Positions 10,713 through 22,050 of a stretch of DNA of 64,000 nucleotides are shown one piece after another; position 1 is the first letter of the stretch, and each line of letters starts with the position of its first letter. Both the position numbers and the translations under genes were made by a program. The notes under the pieces are model-generated. The model ran no database searches. It was given only the letters and a program-made list of their open reading frames with translations, and had not been told where the DNA came from. Source of the stretch: Pegoplata infirma (taxonomy: Eukaryota > Arthropoda > Insecta > Diptera > Anthomyiidae); assembly GCA_963921195.1 (NCBI GenBank), contig OY992538.1, forward strand, positions 87,667,904-87,731,903. The letters run 5' to 3'.

Positions 10713-11972
10713 ATTCTGAGACATTTTTCTTATAGAAAAAGTCTCAGATTCTGGGACATTTTTCTTATAGAAAAAGTCTCAGATTCTGAGACATTTTTCT
10801 TATAGAAAAAGTCTCAGATTCTGAGACATTTTTCTTATAGAAAAAGTCTCAGATTCTGAGACATTTTTCTTATAGAAAAAGTCTCAGATTCTGAGACATT
10901 TTTCTTATAGAAAAAGTCTCAGATTCTGAGACATTTTTCTTATAGAAAAAGTCTCAGATTCTGAGACATTTTTCTTATAGAAAAAGTCTCAGATTCTGAG
11001 ACATTTTTCTTATAGAAAAAGTCTCAGATTCTGAGACATTTTTCTTATAGAAAAAGTCTCAGATTCTGAGACATTTTTCTTATAGAAAAAGTCTCAGATT
11101 CTGAGACATTTTTCTTATAGAAAAAGTCTCAGATTCTGAGACATTTTTCTTATAGAAAAAGTCTCAGATTCTGAGACATTTTTCTTATAGAAAAAGTCTC
11201 AGATTCTGAGACATTTTTCTTATAGAAAAAGTCTCAGATTCTGAGACATTTTTCTTATAGAAAAAGTCTCAGATTCTGAGACATTTTTCTTATAGAAAAA
11301 GTCTCAGATTCTGAGACATTTTTCTTATAGAAAAAGTCTCAGATTCTGAGACATTTTTCTTATAGAAAAAGTCTCAGATTCTGAGACATTTTTCTTATAG
11401 AAAAAGTCTCAGATTCTGAGACATTTTTCTTATAGAAAAAGTCTCAGATTCTGAGACATTTTTCTTATAGAAAAAGTCTCAGATTCTGAGACATTTTTCT
11501 TATAGAAAAAGTCTCAGATTCTGAGACATTTTTCTTATAGAAAAAGTCTCAGATTCTGAGACATTTTTCTTATAGAAAAAGTCTCAGATTCTGAGACATT
11601 TTTCTTATAGAAAAAGTCTCAGATTCTGAGACATTTTTCTTATAGAAAAAGTCTCAGATTCTGAGACATTTTTCTTATAGAAAAAGTCTCAGATTCTGAG
11701 ACATTTTTCTTATAGAAAAAGTCTCAGATTCTGAGACATTTTTCTTATAGAAAAAGTCTCAGATTCTGAGACATTTTTCTTATAGAAAAAGTCTCAGATT
11801 CTGAGACATTTTTCTTATAGAAAAAGTCTCAGATTCTGAGACATTTTTCTTATAGAAAAAGTCTCAGATTCTGAGACATTTTTCTTATAGAAAAAGTCTC
11901 AGATTCTGAGACATTTTTCTTATAGAAAAAGTCTCAGATTCTGAGACATTTTTCTTATAGAAAAATCCTCAG
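10713..11972. repeat. 35-bp hairpin satellite, 36 tandem copies
   Basis: Exactly 36 units start at 10713 and every 35 bp after. By eye all are identical except one base in unit 2 (CTGGGAC) and a change near the end of the last unit. Each unit is a dyad: CTGAGAC then A then TTTTTCT, a TAT loop, then AGAAAAA and GTCTCAG, with ATT as spacer. The junctions are also palindromic (CTCAGA-T-TCTGAG). Decayed relatives occur elsewhere in the window. The array has no spacers, so it is not CRISPR. Confidence 0.95.
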
Positions 11973-12310
11973 ATTCTAAAACATTTTTCCTACAGAAAAA
12001 GTCTCAGCTGCCAAGACAATTTTCTTATTAAAAAGTCTTAAATTCTGAGATATTTTTTTATAGAAAAAGGATCAGATTCTGAGACATTTTTATTGTCAAA
12101 AAAGTATCAGTTTCTGAGACACAGATTCTGCGACATTTTTCTTATTTTAAAGACATTTTTCTAATAGAAGAAGTCTTAGATTGTGAGACATTTTCCCTAC
12201 AGAAAAAGTCTTAAATTATGAGTCATTTTTCTAATAGAAATAGTCTCAGATTCAGAGACATTTTTCTTATAGAAAAATTCTTAGATTCTACAGTTTCCTG
12301 ATATTTTTCT
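11973..12310. repeat. Decayed edge of the 35-bp satellite
   Basis: Recognisable but diverged units continue (GTCTCAGCTGCCAAGAC, TTCTGAGATATTT, TAGAAAAAGG), with indels breaking the 35-bp period. This is the usual pattern at the margin of a homogenised array. Confidence 0.75.
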
Positions 12311-13253
12311 AATGCCAAAAAACTATTTTTAAATAAAAATTTATATTTTTTATGCAATTAAATTGCTTGTAAACTACTTTCAATACATTCAATTAAGTGC
12401 ATGTTATGCAAATAAATTTTTAAAAAAAATAAAACAATTTATTAATTGTTTTTATTTTCTATTTTTTCGTCTACTTAACATGAAAATCCAAATGTAATTA
12501 ATTAAAGTAAAAAAAAAATAATCATTATTTAGGAAGTATAGTTTGTTTGGAAAATAATCACATGCTGGCTGACTTTTATGGCATCGATAAATGTACAATA
12601 TTTCGTTGTTGCTGTTTTAAGTACCAAAAAAAACCCAATGCATGCATGAACAATGTACATGTGGTCATATAATGTTGGCAACTAGACATAATGTTGCCAA
12701 CTTGGTTTAAAGCCAACACCAAAATAACAACACAAAAATCTTACCAACTTTACATACAACATTTTATCATACAGAGAGATTCAATGGAAAAATATTTCAT
12801 TCATGTGAGTGTTTTTTGTTTTTGTTGTAGGCAGTAGATATGTATCATTGATTTTTTTTTTAATTTTTTGTTGTTAGAAAATATTCAAAAGACTTGCCAA
12901 AATAGTAAAACAAGTTTATCTATCTATGGATTTATTTTTTTTATTTTAAGTCTGCAACAGAGCTGGGCAAGTGAAATTATCAATAATTTAAATTATTTTA
13001 AGTTAAACAAACTTGTTGAATGGAAACAAAATATTACACGGGAAGCTCTCCAACCCTTTTGAACCGATTTGTCTGAAACTTTAAATATAAATAAAATCTA
13101 GACGACATATCTGTTAGTTCAGAATACAAAAAAAATAAGCATCCCTTTACTTTTCCAGCTCTACAAAATAAAACCAATTCCATAAAAATCGGCGGATGAC
13201 ACTAGTGAGACTTCCCTTACACTGCATGACAAAACTAACCACTATTTTAGAAA
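12311..13253. other. AT-rich sequence, no feature recognised
   Basis: No convincing reading frame. 13033-13090 (CTCCAACCCTTTTGAACCG, TTTGTCTGAAACTTTAAATA) resembles 21610-21670, which suggests a shared old repeat. Confidence 0.4.
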
Positions 13254-13855
13254 ACAAGAGGTACGACCATCATTTCAATATATTTCGGACATGCTGAATC
13301 GAATGGCGTACTCCGTTTTTCGATGTATGGTACAGTTTTCTTGTAAAATGTCATTAAAAATTCGCTGATTTTCAGCTGCTTTTTTAACAAAAAAAATTCC
13401 AAAGCTAATGATTTTTAAATTTTATGGCATGGAAAACAAAGATATAACTTGTAGCAATATTTCTAATATAAACTTGGTTTAAAGCTTTTCATCTTAAGCC
13501 CCTTAATTCGCGGATTTCTTCATTTTTTTAAGTTTTCGCGAAATTAATCACTAAATTGGTCTCTGATAAAAAACTTGCATTTTGTGGATCATCAAGGCGT
13601 CCATGACACTACGAATAGTGGACAAAAAACATCTATGTTATATGGACCATCGTGATGAAAATCGCGAAAAATCGTTTTTTTGTATATGGCAGCATCACTT
13701 TAGGAGATGATTTGAGGCTTCATCCTTTAGTATATAATGGGAACCTTAAACAATGAACTGACCCAAAATTTGTCCAAAAAAGTTTTCATTTGCAAAAGTT
13801 ATCTTAACAAAAACTATAATTATTGTATCGCAAACACTGAAATAATAGTTTTTGT

Positions 13856-14514
13856 AACTGAAGTTTTTATTTATTTCGGTTTGAGTCCATATTAATTATT
13901 TCTGAGAAATAATTATTTTTGTTGTACAATGAGAAAATCTGAAAAAAATTAATTGACAACACAGGCTAAGTGGAGATGTCGACAGCTTTCGGAAGAAGCC
14001 ACCCTTCCTTCGTCAGCACTCTTCGATTGTCACTGTAGGTGTGTAAGATTAAGATCAGCTATTTAAACGTACATTAAGGTGAAAAAGCGGACGGGAATTA
14101 TATCACATTTCATTACCCATATGTTACGTTTAGTACGAACTTAATGAATCTATTTTTAACTTTTTCCAACACAGTTGTAATTTCTTACACTGTAGTAGAT
14201 TTTCTCAGAGTTGCAACCCTTAGTAGGACTTTTCAAGTCTTGAAAAATGTCCGTTAGGTTTGAATTTATATTTCGTATTTCTAATTCTTAGAAATATTAC
14301 TAAATTGCATTGTACCTTATGAGTTGAGTTTTAATTCTGTTTTATATATTGTTGGACTTTATATTTTATAACTGAAGTTTTTATTTATTTCGGTTTGAGT
14401 CCATATTATTTATTTCTGAGAAATAATTATTTTTGTTGTACAATGAGAAAATCTGAAAAAAATTAATTGACAACACAGGCTAAGTGGAGATGTCGACAGC
14501 TTTCGGAAGAAGCC
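13856..14514 (-). repeat. Direct repeats resembling Penelope-like element terminal repeats
   Basis: The phrase TAACTGAAGTTTTTATTTAT through GACAGCTTTCGGAAGAAGCC occurs at 13856-14002 and again at 14369-14514 in the same orientation. Copy 2 stops abruptly at AAGCC and turns back into its own reverse complement. Penelope-like retroelements carry long terminal repeats in mixed orientation with hammerhead motifs, so the arrangement is suggestive. No reverse transcriptase of that class is present in the window. Confidence 0.35.
13975..14030 (-). ncRNA. Candidate hammerhead ribozyme-like motif 1
   Basis: On the minus strand CTGACGA (14016-14010) is followed by a helix GGAAG...CTTCC and then GAAA (13990-13987). 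This is the order of the hammerhead core (CUGANGA, helix II, GAAA). Helix III and the cleavage site are not clear, so function is uncertain. Confidence 0.3.
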
Positions 14515-15167
14515 AAACCGAAATAAATAAAAACTTCAGTTATAAAATATAAAGTCCAACAATATATAAAACAGAATTAAAACTCAACTCATAAGGTATA
14601 ATAGTTTTTGTTAAGATAACTTTTGCAAATGAAAACTTTTTTGGCCGAATTTTTGGTCAGTTAGTTGTTTAAGGTTCCCACATTATATACTAAAAGATGG
14701 AACCTTAAGTCATCTCGTAAAGTGATGCTGGCATATACAAAAAAATTTTTTTTCGCGATTTTCATCGTGATGGTCCATATAACATAGCTGTTTTTTGTCC
14801 ACTATTCGTATTGTTAGGGATGCATTTTTGATTCATTAAAAGCAAGTTTTTTATCAAAGACCAATTTGGCTGTTAATTTCGCGAAAACCTTAAAAAATGA
14901 AGAAAATTGCGAATTTAAGGGCTTAAATTGAAAAGCTTTAAACCAAATTTGCATAAGAAATGTTGCTACAAGTCATATCTTTGTTTTTCATGTCATAAAA
15001 TTTATAAACCATTTACTTTGCAAATTTTTTTGTTAAAAAACTGGCTCGAAATCAGCAAATCTTTAACGACATTTTGCAAGAAAACTGTACCATACATCGA
15101 AAAACAGAGTACGCCATTCGAATCAGCATGTCCGAAATATATAGAAATGATGGTCGTAAGTCTTGTT

Positions 15168-15360
15168 TATTTTTTAGTGTTCCGCAGTGTTATCAGACAG
15201 AATCTGAAATTTTTCTAGTGGAAAAATGTTTTAGAATTGTATGCTTTTTCTATGGGTAACTGGTAAACATGCCTGAAATTTTGTTAAGGAATAATCTCAG
15301 AATGTAAAAATTTCTAAGATAATTATTGGTTATGTTTTTTCGACCTTTTTGTTTTAACTT
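15168..15360 (-). repeat. Decayed 35-bp family sequence
   Basis: It contains phrases such as GGAAAAATGTTTTAGAAT and CTTTTTCTATGGG, diverged complements of the hairpin satellite unit. No gene. Confidence 0.45.
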
Positions 15361-15660
15361 CAATAAGTAAACTGATAATCAAGCTCGAGGCCTTAGTTTT
15401 CAATAAATTTTATATATTCAATTATTTATTTTATTATTCGATATTTCGTCATCCGACGGATGACATCTTCAGGATAATTAAACGACTTCCCGGTAATCTG
15501 ATTGAGAATGCAATAAAGATCAGATTAGCGGGAAGTCGTTTAAATATCCTGAAGATGTCATCCGTCGGATGACGAAATATCGAATAATAAAATAAATAAT
15601 TGAATAAATAAAATTTATTGAAAACTAAGGCCACGAGCTTGATTATCAATTTACTTATTG
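15361..15660. repeat. 300-bp near-perfect palindrome with two inverted hammerhead-like motifs
   Basis: CAATAAGTAAACTGATAATC at the left edge is matched by GATTATCAATTTACTTATTG at the right edge, and complementarity holds through the arms to a short centre (about 15497-15522). The inner arm carries CTGAAGA (15549-15555), a perfect helix GTCATCC/GGATGAC, and GAAA (15574-15577) on the plus strand. Its mirror is on the minus strand (15472-15444). Confidence 0.8.
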
Positions 15661-16101
15661 AAATTTCTAAGATATTTTTGTAAAAATAATGAAGAAAATT
15701 TTTTTTTTTATCAGAATCTTTGATTTTATAGGAAACTATTTAAGAATCTGACACTTTTTCTATGTGCAAAATGTTTCAGAATCTCAGGCTTTTTCTATTG
15801 GAGAAATTTCTGTAGGAAAAATGTCTAAATGTCTAAGACTTTTTCTATAGGAAAAATGTCAGAGAATCTGAGACTATTTCTATAGAAAGATGTTTTGTAA
15901 TTTCAGACTTTTTTATAGGAAAAATGTCTCAGAATTTGTAACATTTTCTATAAAAAAAATGTCTTAGAATCTTCGACCATTTCTATAATAAAAATGTTTC
16001 AGAATCTGGTAACGGCAACAATGTCTAAAATTTTTCAAAAAAATAATCACAGAATGTAAATATTTCAAAGATATTTTTCTAAAAATAATTATAAAAAAAA
16101 A
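15661..16101 (-). repeat. Decayed 35-bp hairpin family
   Basis: Diverged units such as AATCTGAGACTATTTCTATAG recur roughly every 35-60 bp in the opposite orientation to the satellite. The tract is interrupted by the mini-me element at 16102 and resumes at 16944. Confidence 0.65.
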
Positions 16102-16943
16102 AAACAAGTATAAAAGTTAAATTCGACTTGGCCGAATCTATGAACACCCTCCACAATGCCCTTTTTTAAGGATAGTAATTTTTTTAATGTAAAAAAAATT
16201 AACAATTTTGAATAGAAATATTTTACTTATTGTTAGAGTAAAAAACTTTTTTTTTGTCATTTTTGTAAAAAAAAAATTTACTAATTTTATTTTTTTGAGT
16301 GTAAAATTTTTTTCGAGTGTAAATTTTTTTTTTTTAGTGTAAAAATATTTTTGAGTGACAAATATACTATGCAAAGTAATTTTGTGGCTTATAATTGTTT
16401 TTTAACTTGTTTTTTTTTTAAACTCGGGTTTTTCAACACGTGAATTTTAGGTGAAACAAATCTGAAATTCAGGGTTTTGCTTATAACTTTTGAACCACTA
16501 CACCGATTTCGCTGAGATTTAAATCGAACTGGGACAGAGGATCGGCAAATATATATGTCACACTTCAGCACTCTCAGAATTGTTGTTCGAAAGTTACCGT
16601 GTGTTTTATCTCGTAAATTCATGAAAAACGGTTGCCGAAATTCAGTATTTTGCTCATAACTTTTGAACCACTGAACCGATTTCGCTGGATTGCAATACCA
16701 ACCTGACCAGGTAAATGCCCAACATATATGCCAAACTTCAGGAGCCTCCATAAAGTCTTTCAAATGTTAGCGTGTTTTCAACAGACAGACAGACTGACGG
16801 ACATCGCTAGATCGTCTTAAAATCGCTCGAGGATCATGAATATATATACTTTATGGGGTCTTAGACTAATATTTCGAGGTGTTACAAACGGAATGACAAA
16901 CTTATATATACCCTCTATCACTAGAGTGGAGGGTATAAAAATA
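16102..16943 (+). mobile_element. mini-me/DINE-like element, subfamily B
   Basis: It begins AACAAGTATAAAAGTTAAAT with the imperfect stem TTCGACTTGGCCGAA, then CACCCTCCACAATGCC. It ends in a GACAGACAGACTGACGGAC run, TATGGGGTCTTAGAC and CTAGAGTGGAGGGTATAAAA. A 124-codon minus-strand frame (16389-16763) matches frames in the copies at 22507-22869 and 56212-56598. I read it as repeat sequence, not a gene. Confidence 0.75.
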
Positions 16944-17420
16944 AAAAATTATCAGAATATGTGACTTTTTCTTTTGGAAAACTATTTTAGAATCTGACAC
17001 TTTTTCCATGTGCAAACTGTTTTATAATCTGAAACTTTTTCTATAGAAGAAATGTCTCAGAATCTGATACTATTTCCATATGAAAAATGTCTCAGAATTC
17101 TATAGGAAAACTGTTTAAATCTAAGACTTTTTCTATAGAAAAAAATGTCTAAGAAACTGTTACTTTTCTATAGAAAAGATGTATCAGAATAAGAGACTTT
17201 TTCTATAGGAAAAATGTCACAGAATCTGTGAATTTTTCTACAGGAAAAATGTATCAGAATCTGAGACTTTTTCTGTAGAAGAAATGTTTCAGAATATGAA
17301 ACTTTTTCTTTAAAAAAAAATATCTCAGAATCTTTATCTTTTTTTGTACGATAAGTCTAAGACTTTTCGATTGAAGAAATGAATCAGAAAGTCACTGAAT
17401 TTGTGTAAGACTTTTTTGAA
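16944..17420 (-). repeat. Decayed 35-bp hairpin family (continued)
   Basis: About ten diverged units (for example GAGACTTTTTCTATAGGAAA) are present. Together with 15661-16101 this was one tract before the mini-me insertion. Confidence 0.65.
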
Positions 17421-18029
17421 AATAATTCATATTTTCGATAAAAGTATCATGTAGTAATATTTATTTTTAACTTTTATATTTTTTCAGAACTAGGGAAATG
17501 CGAAAATCCAAAGTTATTTTTATAATTTATTTATTGTTTATGTAAGTTGTTTCAATTAGATAAAGTACCATATATTCTGTTTATTTTAATTTAGAAACGA
17601 TAACATATCTTAAATGAATAATGATAAAATAACGATAAAATTCAAGGAATATATCGACTTAATTGTCGCGCTGCTTAAAATTTTCGATATCATTATATTA
17701 TTATTATTTATTTGAAAAACGATATTATTACGACAGGTACCTTTTCAGCTGCTACCACAATCATTTTCGTATCAAATATGATTTTATTTTCAGGGAAACT
17801 TTTCATTGACATGATATCATTATGATATCTAAGCAATATATTTTGGTTTGTTGGGCTAATTCGACTTTAAATCAATAAATATTTGAAAAGTGTACACAGA
17901 AAATAAAATCGTCAAATTTAAATCAGCAAACATCAATCAAACATTAAGATATCAACCAAACGATATCAACCAAACATTAAGAAAAAAAGGCCGCCTGTTA
18001 GTTCATAATACAAAACTTCGATTTTTGAG
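17421..18029. other. AT-rich sequence, no feature recognised
   Basis: No gene or clear repeat apart from a short duplication of CAACCAAACATTAAGA/CAACCAAACGATATCAACC at about 17950-17985. Confidence 0.4.
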
Positions 18030-19075
18030 GGGGGCCCCGTAGGCTAGTTGGTAGCGTGCTAACCTTTGAACGTGAAGGTCGTGGGTTCGATTCCCACTAG
18101 AGTCCTTGGTTTTTTTCGCTACAACGAGACGACACTCAAAAAAAAACTGTAATGTTAGCAAAAAAAGCTTGTAAACCTACAAGAAAATTTGCTGATTTTG
18201 AACCCACAAATTTTTTGGTAAAGTTAGCAAAAATGTTTTGCCAAAAATTAGTTAACTGAAATTTTTTATTTCGAATTAGTTCATACACATTTGGGGACCC
18301 CATTGGGTTCGGACCCGATAGGTTCAGACCCCGATGGGCCTAGACATAGTTGGGTTCCTTAAAAATCGTCATAGTTTTTGATCCAAAATTTTTGTCCATT
18401 TGGCTCTATCTTGCTTAGTTTTTGAGATACGTGATTTTAGGGGACCACTGGGGTTTTGAGAATTAAAAACTCGATAACTTAAAAAATATTACTCGGAGAG
18501 CTTTTGGTTATTTCGTGGTCTTTTTCTACGTGCTGAGAGCTACAAAAATGCCCTTGGACTTTTTATCGTGTCGGCAATATTTACAGAGATATGAGCATTT
18601 TAAAATTTTCGGGAATGCTAACTTTTTTGGATCCAAAGTTAGGACCCATTAGGGTCCACACACGTGAAGAGGACCGGCGATACCATGGAGAGCCCTAGAA
18701 CTAAAAATGGCCTCCATATTGCTCTATCTGGCTTAGTTTCCGAGATAGCGCCATTTTAAGTTTTCTAAAAAAAAAAAAAAAAATTACAACTTATTTTTGC
18801 TAATATTAGCACAAAAGCTTGTAAAAATTTGGTCAACTCAATTTTAAATTTAGCAACAAAAATTAGTTAAAATTTTGTTTAAAATTGCTAATGAACTAAA
18901 TGAAGTTTACAAGATATTTTTGCTAACATGCTAATCTCAACTAAAAATTTGTTAAAAGTTAGCTAACCAGCATTAGCAAAAAAAAATAGTAAATCTACTA
19001 ATGTATTATTTTGAGTGCAGTTCTCGGTTTGGTTAAAATTATTAAAAACGAGTTGTAAATAAATACTTAGAATGA
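18030..19075 (+). mobile_element. tRNA-derived SINE, copy 2, split by a MITE
   Basis: 18030-18132 matches the head of the 1338-1570 SINE (GTAGGCTAGTTGGTAGCGTG, GGTCGTGGGTTCGATTCCCA). 19018-19075 matches its 3' part (GTTCTCGG, then AGTTGTAAATAAA). An 885-bp MITE separates them, in place of about 15 bp present in copy 1. Confidence 0.75.
18133..19017. mobile_element. CACTCAAAA...TTTTGAGTG MITE inside the SINE
   Basis: The left end is CACTCAAAAAAAAACTG and the right end TATTATTTTGAGTG. The outer ~130 bp on each side uses TTAGCAAAAA/GTTAGCTAAC words. The middle (18290-18770) is more complex and contains repeats of TTTTTGAGATA and TCCGAGATAG in similar phrases. No protein. Because it splits a SINE it is younger than that copy. 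Confidence 0.65.
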
Positions 19076-19084
19076 ATAAATAAA

Positions 19085-19440
19085 AATAATTTATCATGTG
19101 TGATCATGTGTATGATCAACTTTTTTGTTGATTTTTTTCAACAAACTCAGTCAAGTTATTTTATTTTAAAATTCTTTTATCCTGTCAATAAAAAGTGTTT
19201 GTGTTTGTTAAATTTCTTTGTTAAAAAAAAATTCATCTGTCAGATCAACAAATTGTGTTTGTATTTGTTGAATTTCTTTGTTGAAAAAAATAAGATTTTT
19301 TACTTTTGTCAGATCAATAAATTGTGTTTGTTGAATTCCTTTGTTGAAAAAAACAAAATTCTTTTCACAACAATCAAAACTTACAAACGTTTGTTGATAT
19401 TACAAATGCTCGTTTAGGAGCACTCTCAGTGAAAAAATTA
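19085..19440 (+). repeat. ~70-bp tandem repeat, about three copies
   Basis: CAGATCAACAAATTGTGTTT then TTGTTGAATTTCTTTGTTG recurs three times between about 19185 and 19360 with small indels. The reading frame through it (105 codons) reflects the repeat and shows no known domain. Confidence 0.5.
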
Positions 19441-19544
19441 ATTGCATTCACAAATATGGGGGGTCAATATAACAATGCATTTTTTTCTGTGTAGGTCCTA
19501 TAACTTTCAGCGTACATATGCTCTGAGGTCCGTTGTAATATCTA

Positions 19545-19910
19545 CCCTAATAAAAATATTATGCTAATTTTACTAAATAGATCTAATGTGATCCGTAAAA
19601 TGGTTGTATCAAATAATATCTAATTGTATTACTTTAGATCCAAAAATATAAAAATTGATACAATTTGATCCTGAATTTGGTCAAATCTAATTATATCAAA
19701 TTGATCTTATAATATCTATTTTTATACAATTTGATGAGCATAACCAAAATACGAATCTAATCATATATGGAGCAATATCTAACCATATAAAGTGGATCAA
19801 CCGTATCAAAATGATAGACATAATTTTATATAAATTTACACGGAAGCATATTAACTCATATAAGATTGTATCAAATTATATATGATTATATCAGAAAATT
19901 TTTACTCGGG
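19545..19910. mobile_element. TA-flanked MITE (CCCTAATAAAAAT / ATTTTTACTCGGG)
   Basis: The ends are imperfect inverted repeats flanked by TA on both sides (19543-19544, 19911-19912). The body is built of ATCTAATTATATC and GATCAAATTG-type words, like the remnants at 1950-2100 and 4003-4290. Confidence 0.55.
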
Positions 19911-19912
19911 TA

Positions 19913-20870
19913 GTTTTAATTTTAAATAAGTCCCCCATAAAATGTTACTTACTACTCCCCATCTCTGTAAGTACTGTATTAAAACTAAAACTTTAAAAAT
20001 AATAAAATATAAAATACAACATATTTTTATTGTTTTAGTACAATGTGTTATAAACGACTTTATACAATATACAGTATCTATAATAAATACTGACTTGATA
20101 TCCAGCCGATATAAATAATAATATTAAGTTTAACTCACTAACAAAATAACTAACAAAAAACAAAAAAAAAAAAAAGTTGACGTTAGTTGGCTGGTATTAT
20201 TTATGGTGACCAAATGTTGTTTTAGTGCGTTGGCCTCAATTAAAATTCATTTCACTCTCATTTAGTTTATAACAATATTTTTTCTAGTATCGGTCCATGT
20301 ATGTATGGTGGTATAAAGTTGTTAAACTTTAGTTGATAATAAATATTTTAAGTTTTTTTTTTTTTTTTAGTTTTTTTGCTTTTGTTTTCATGGCTTTATT
20401 GTGGGATTTTGTAGCCAAAAAAACTTAAAAATAGTTTTTTGTTTAGAGATTTTTTTTCACTTTTGGTAAGGAAATAGAACAAGTTTTTTTTTTTTTTTAA
20501 GTTGTGGTGTTTACTTGTTCAAAAGATTTAAATAAAACAACTAATAATTATAAACAATATGGTTTTATGTAGTCTAAAAGCTAAAGAACTTTGACATTTT
20601 CTTATTGTTGTTTTTTTTAAGAAAAACAAAATTGATAGAAAATGTATGCAACAAAACTGGCCAGTGGTTTGCTTTACCATGGGAATATTTTTCTTTTATA
20701 ACATATTTGATTTAGTAATTGTCTATCTATGGGAACACTTTCGATTTAAATTTCTACCATTACCGTTTTAACCATTAGGGCACACTGGACACGTGCCCAC
20801 GGCCCCCGACCTAAGGGATCACCGAAATGTCAATAAATTCGCTCATACGAAAATGGAGAATTTTTTTTTT
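19913..20870. other. AT-rich sequence, no gene
   Basis: No coding signal. There are poly-T tracts near 20350 and 20485. A GC-richer phrase at about 20775-20835 (GGGCACACTGGACACGTGCC) stands out from its surroundings but I do not recognise it. Confidence 0.4.
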
Positions 20871-21230
20871 TAATTTGTTATTAAAGAAAATTTTACATTT
20901 TCTTACAGAAAAATTTTCAGAATCTAACAGATGTTTCGTATACAACTAAGAATTTTTCTAAAGGAGAAATTTTTCCTATATCGAAATCTCAAATTCATAC
21001 AAATTTTTCCTTCATAAAAAGTTTCAGATTGTAAAATATGTACAGAAAAAGTTTCATATTCTGAGATTTTAAAAGTCTAAAGTTCATAGAAGTTTTGCCA
21101 AAGTCTCAGATTATGAAACCTATTTTGTATAGAAAAATCTCACATTCTGAGACATTTTTCGTAAAGAATCAGTCTCAGATTCTAATGGTGTTTTCTTTTC
21201 TGAAAAAAAATGTTTGCCATTTTAGGCTAT
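20871..21230. repeat. Decayed 35-bp hairpin family
   Basis: Diverged units occur such as ATTCTGAGACATTTTTCG and AGTCTCAGATTCTAA. Similar bits recur at 21575-21620. Confidence 0.55.
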
Positions 21231-21399
21231 ACATTTTTAAAATGTTTAATTCACACCTTCAAAAATTTGCATTTTATTTGACTGGAATAGAACACAACAT
21301 ACAGCAATACTCTGCCCCGTATTTTTTTAACAGCTGTTTTGAGAAAACAACACAGAAAAGTCAGCTGTTGTATAAGGCAATTTCAACCCCGTGATTTTT

Positions 21400-21600
21400 T
21401 ACGGGGTAAAAAGTGCAACTTTTTTGCACTTTATAGGGCAGACATTTTTAGAAAAGAACACGATATTCTTTATAAGGGTTGGCATTTTTTTAGAAAAGAA
21501 CACAAAAACATAATTTTTGGGGCGAAATGCAAAAAACAGGCACATTTTTTGCCAGAAAAGAAAACACCATAAGACATTTTTCAGATTCTGAGACATTTTT
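21400..21600. repeat. Dispersed repeat (AGAAAAGAAAACACCATAA)
   Basis: It contains ACGGGGTAAAAAGTGCAAC and two AGAAAAGAACAC blocks and ends AGAAAAGAAAACACCATAA. That last phrase occurs again at 29234-29252, next to similar GGCAATTTGCGTAC/TGTGTTCTTTTCTGA text. I cannot name the family. Confidence 0.4.
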
Positions 21601-21673
21601 CGTATAGAAAAATGCTATCAAGGGAAGTATCTCAACCTTTATGATCCGATTTGTCTGAAACTTAAAATATATA

Positions 21674-22050
21674 CACTCAAAATAATCCTACAGTAAAAAA
21701 TACAGTTAAAGTATTATACCCAGCAAAACTTTGGTAATGGGTAGTGATTCTATAACACATTACCATGTAATGCATATAACTTATTTGTAGCATTATTTTA
21801 TGATGTCTTACCAAACACTTGTTTCACAACGTATTATTTTCAAGTGAAAAATAATGCATTACTTATAATTTGCTACATAATGCATGATTATTGGAAAAAA
21901 TGTATTTCATATTTGTTATTTCTAAACATTAAATCATGGATGACTTATATTTGGTTACATTATGTATTATTTGAAAGTTTGAAATAATGTATTATTTATA
22001 ATTGGATGCATAATGCATTACAATAACATAAAAATAATTATTTTATAAAA
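21674..22050. mobile_element. Truncated MITE(s) with TAATGCATTA word body
   Basis: It begins CACTCAAAATAATCC. At 21719 a second terminus, CCCAGCAAAACTTTGGTAAT, resembles the end of the MITE at 43184-43610. The rest is variants of ATAATGCATTACTTATAAT. No right terminus is found before the mini-me element at 22051. Confidence 0.45.

Larger units (their letters stand above)
13254..15167. mobile_element. Composite foldback with ~570-bp arms
   Basis: 13254-13840 and 14603-15167 are diverged reverse complements (for example CGAATGGCGTACTCCG against AGTACGCCATTCG, and CGTGATGAAAATCGCGAAAA against TTTTCGCGATTTTCATCG after complementing). The 760-bp centre holds a second, cleaner inverted repeat (14310-14393 against 14515-14598) and a 146-bp direct duplication (13856-14002 and 14369-14514). 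No protein is encoded. Confidence 0.65.

Noticed and set aside
10713..11972. CRISPR array or protein-coding repeat
   Set aside because: Units are directly contiguous with no variable spacers, and no frame is open across the array. It is a eukaryotic satellite.
16389..16763. Conserved small gene (also 22507-22869 and 56212-56598)
   Set aside because: All three lie in the same part of mini-me B elements and contain internal duplications of the DNA phrase GGTTCAAAAGTTATGAGC, so similarity follows from the repeat. Kept only as a low-interest finding.
20775..20835. GC-richer phrase GGGCACACTGGACACGTGCC as a gene or element piece
   Set aside because: Too short, no partner copy in the window and no frame.
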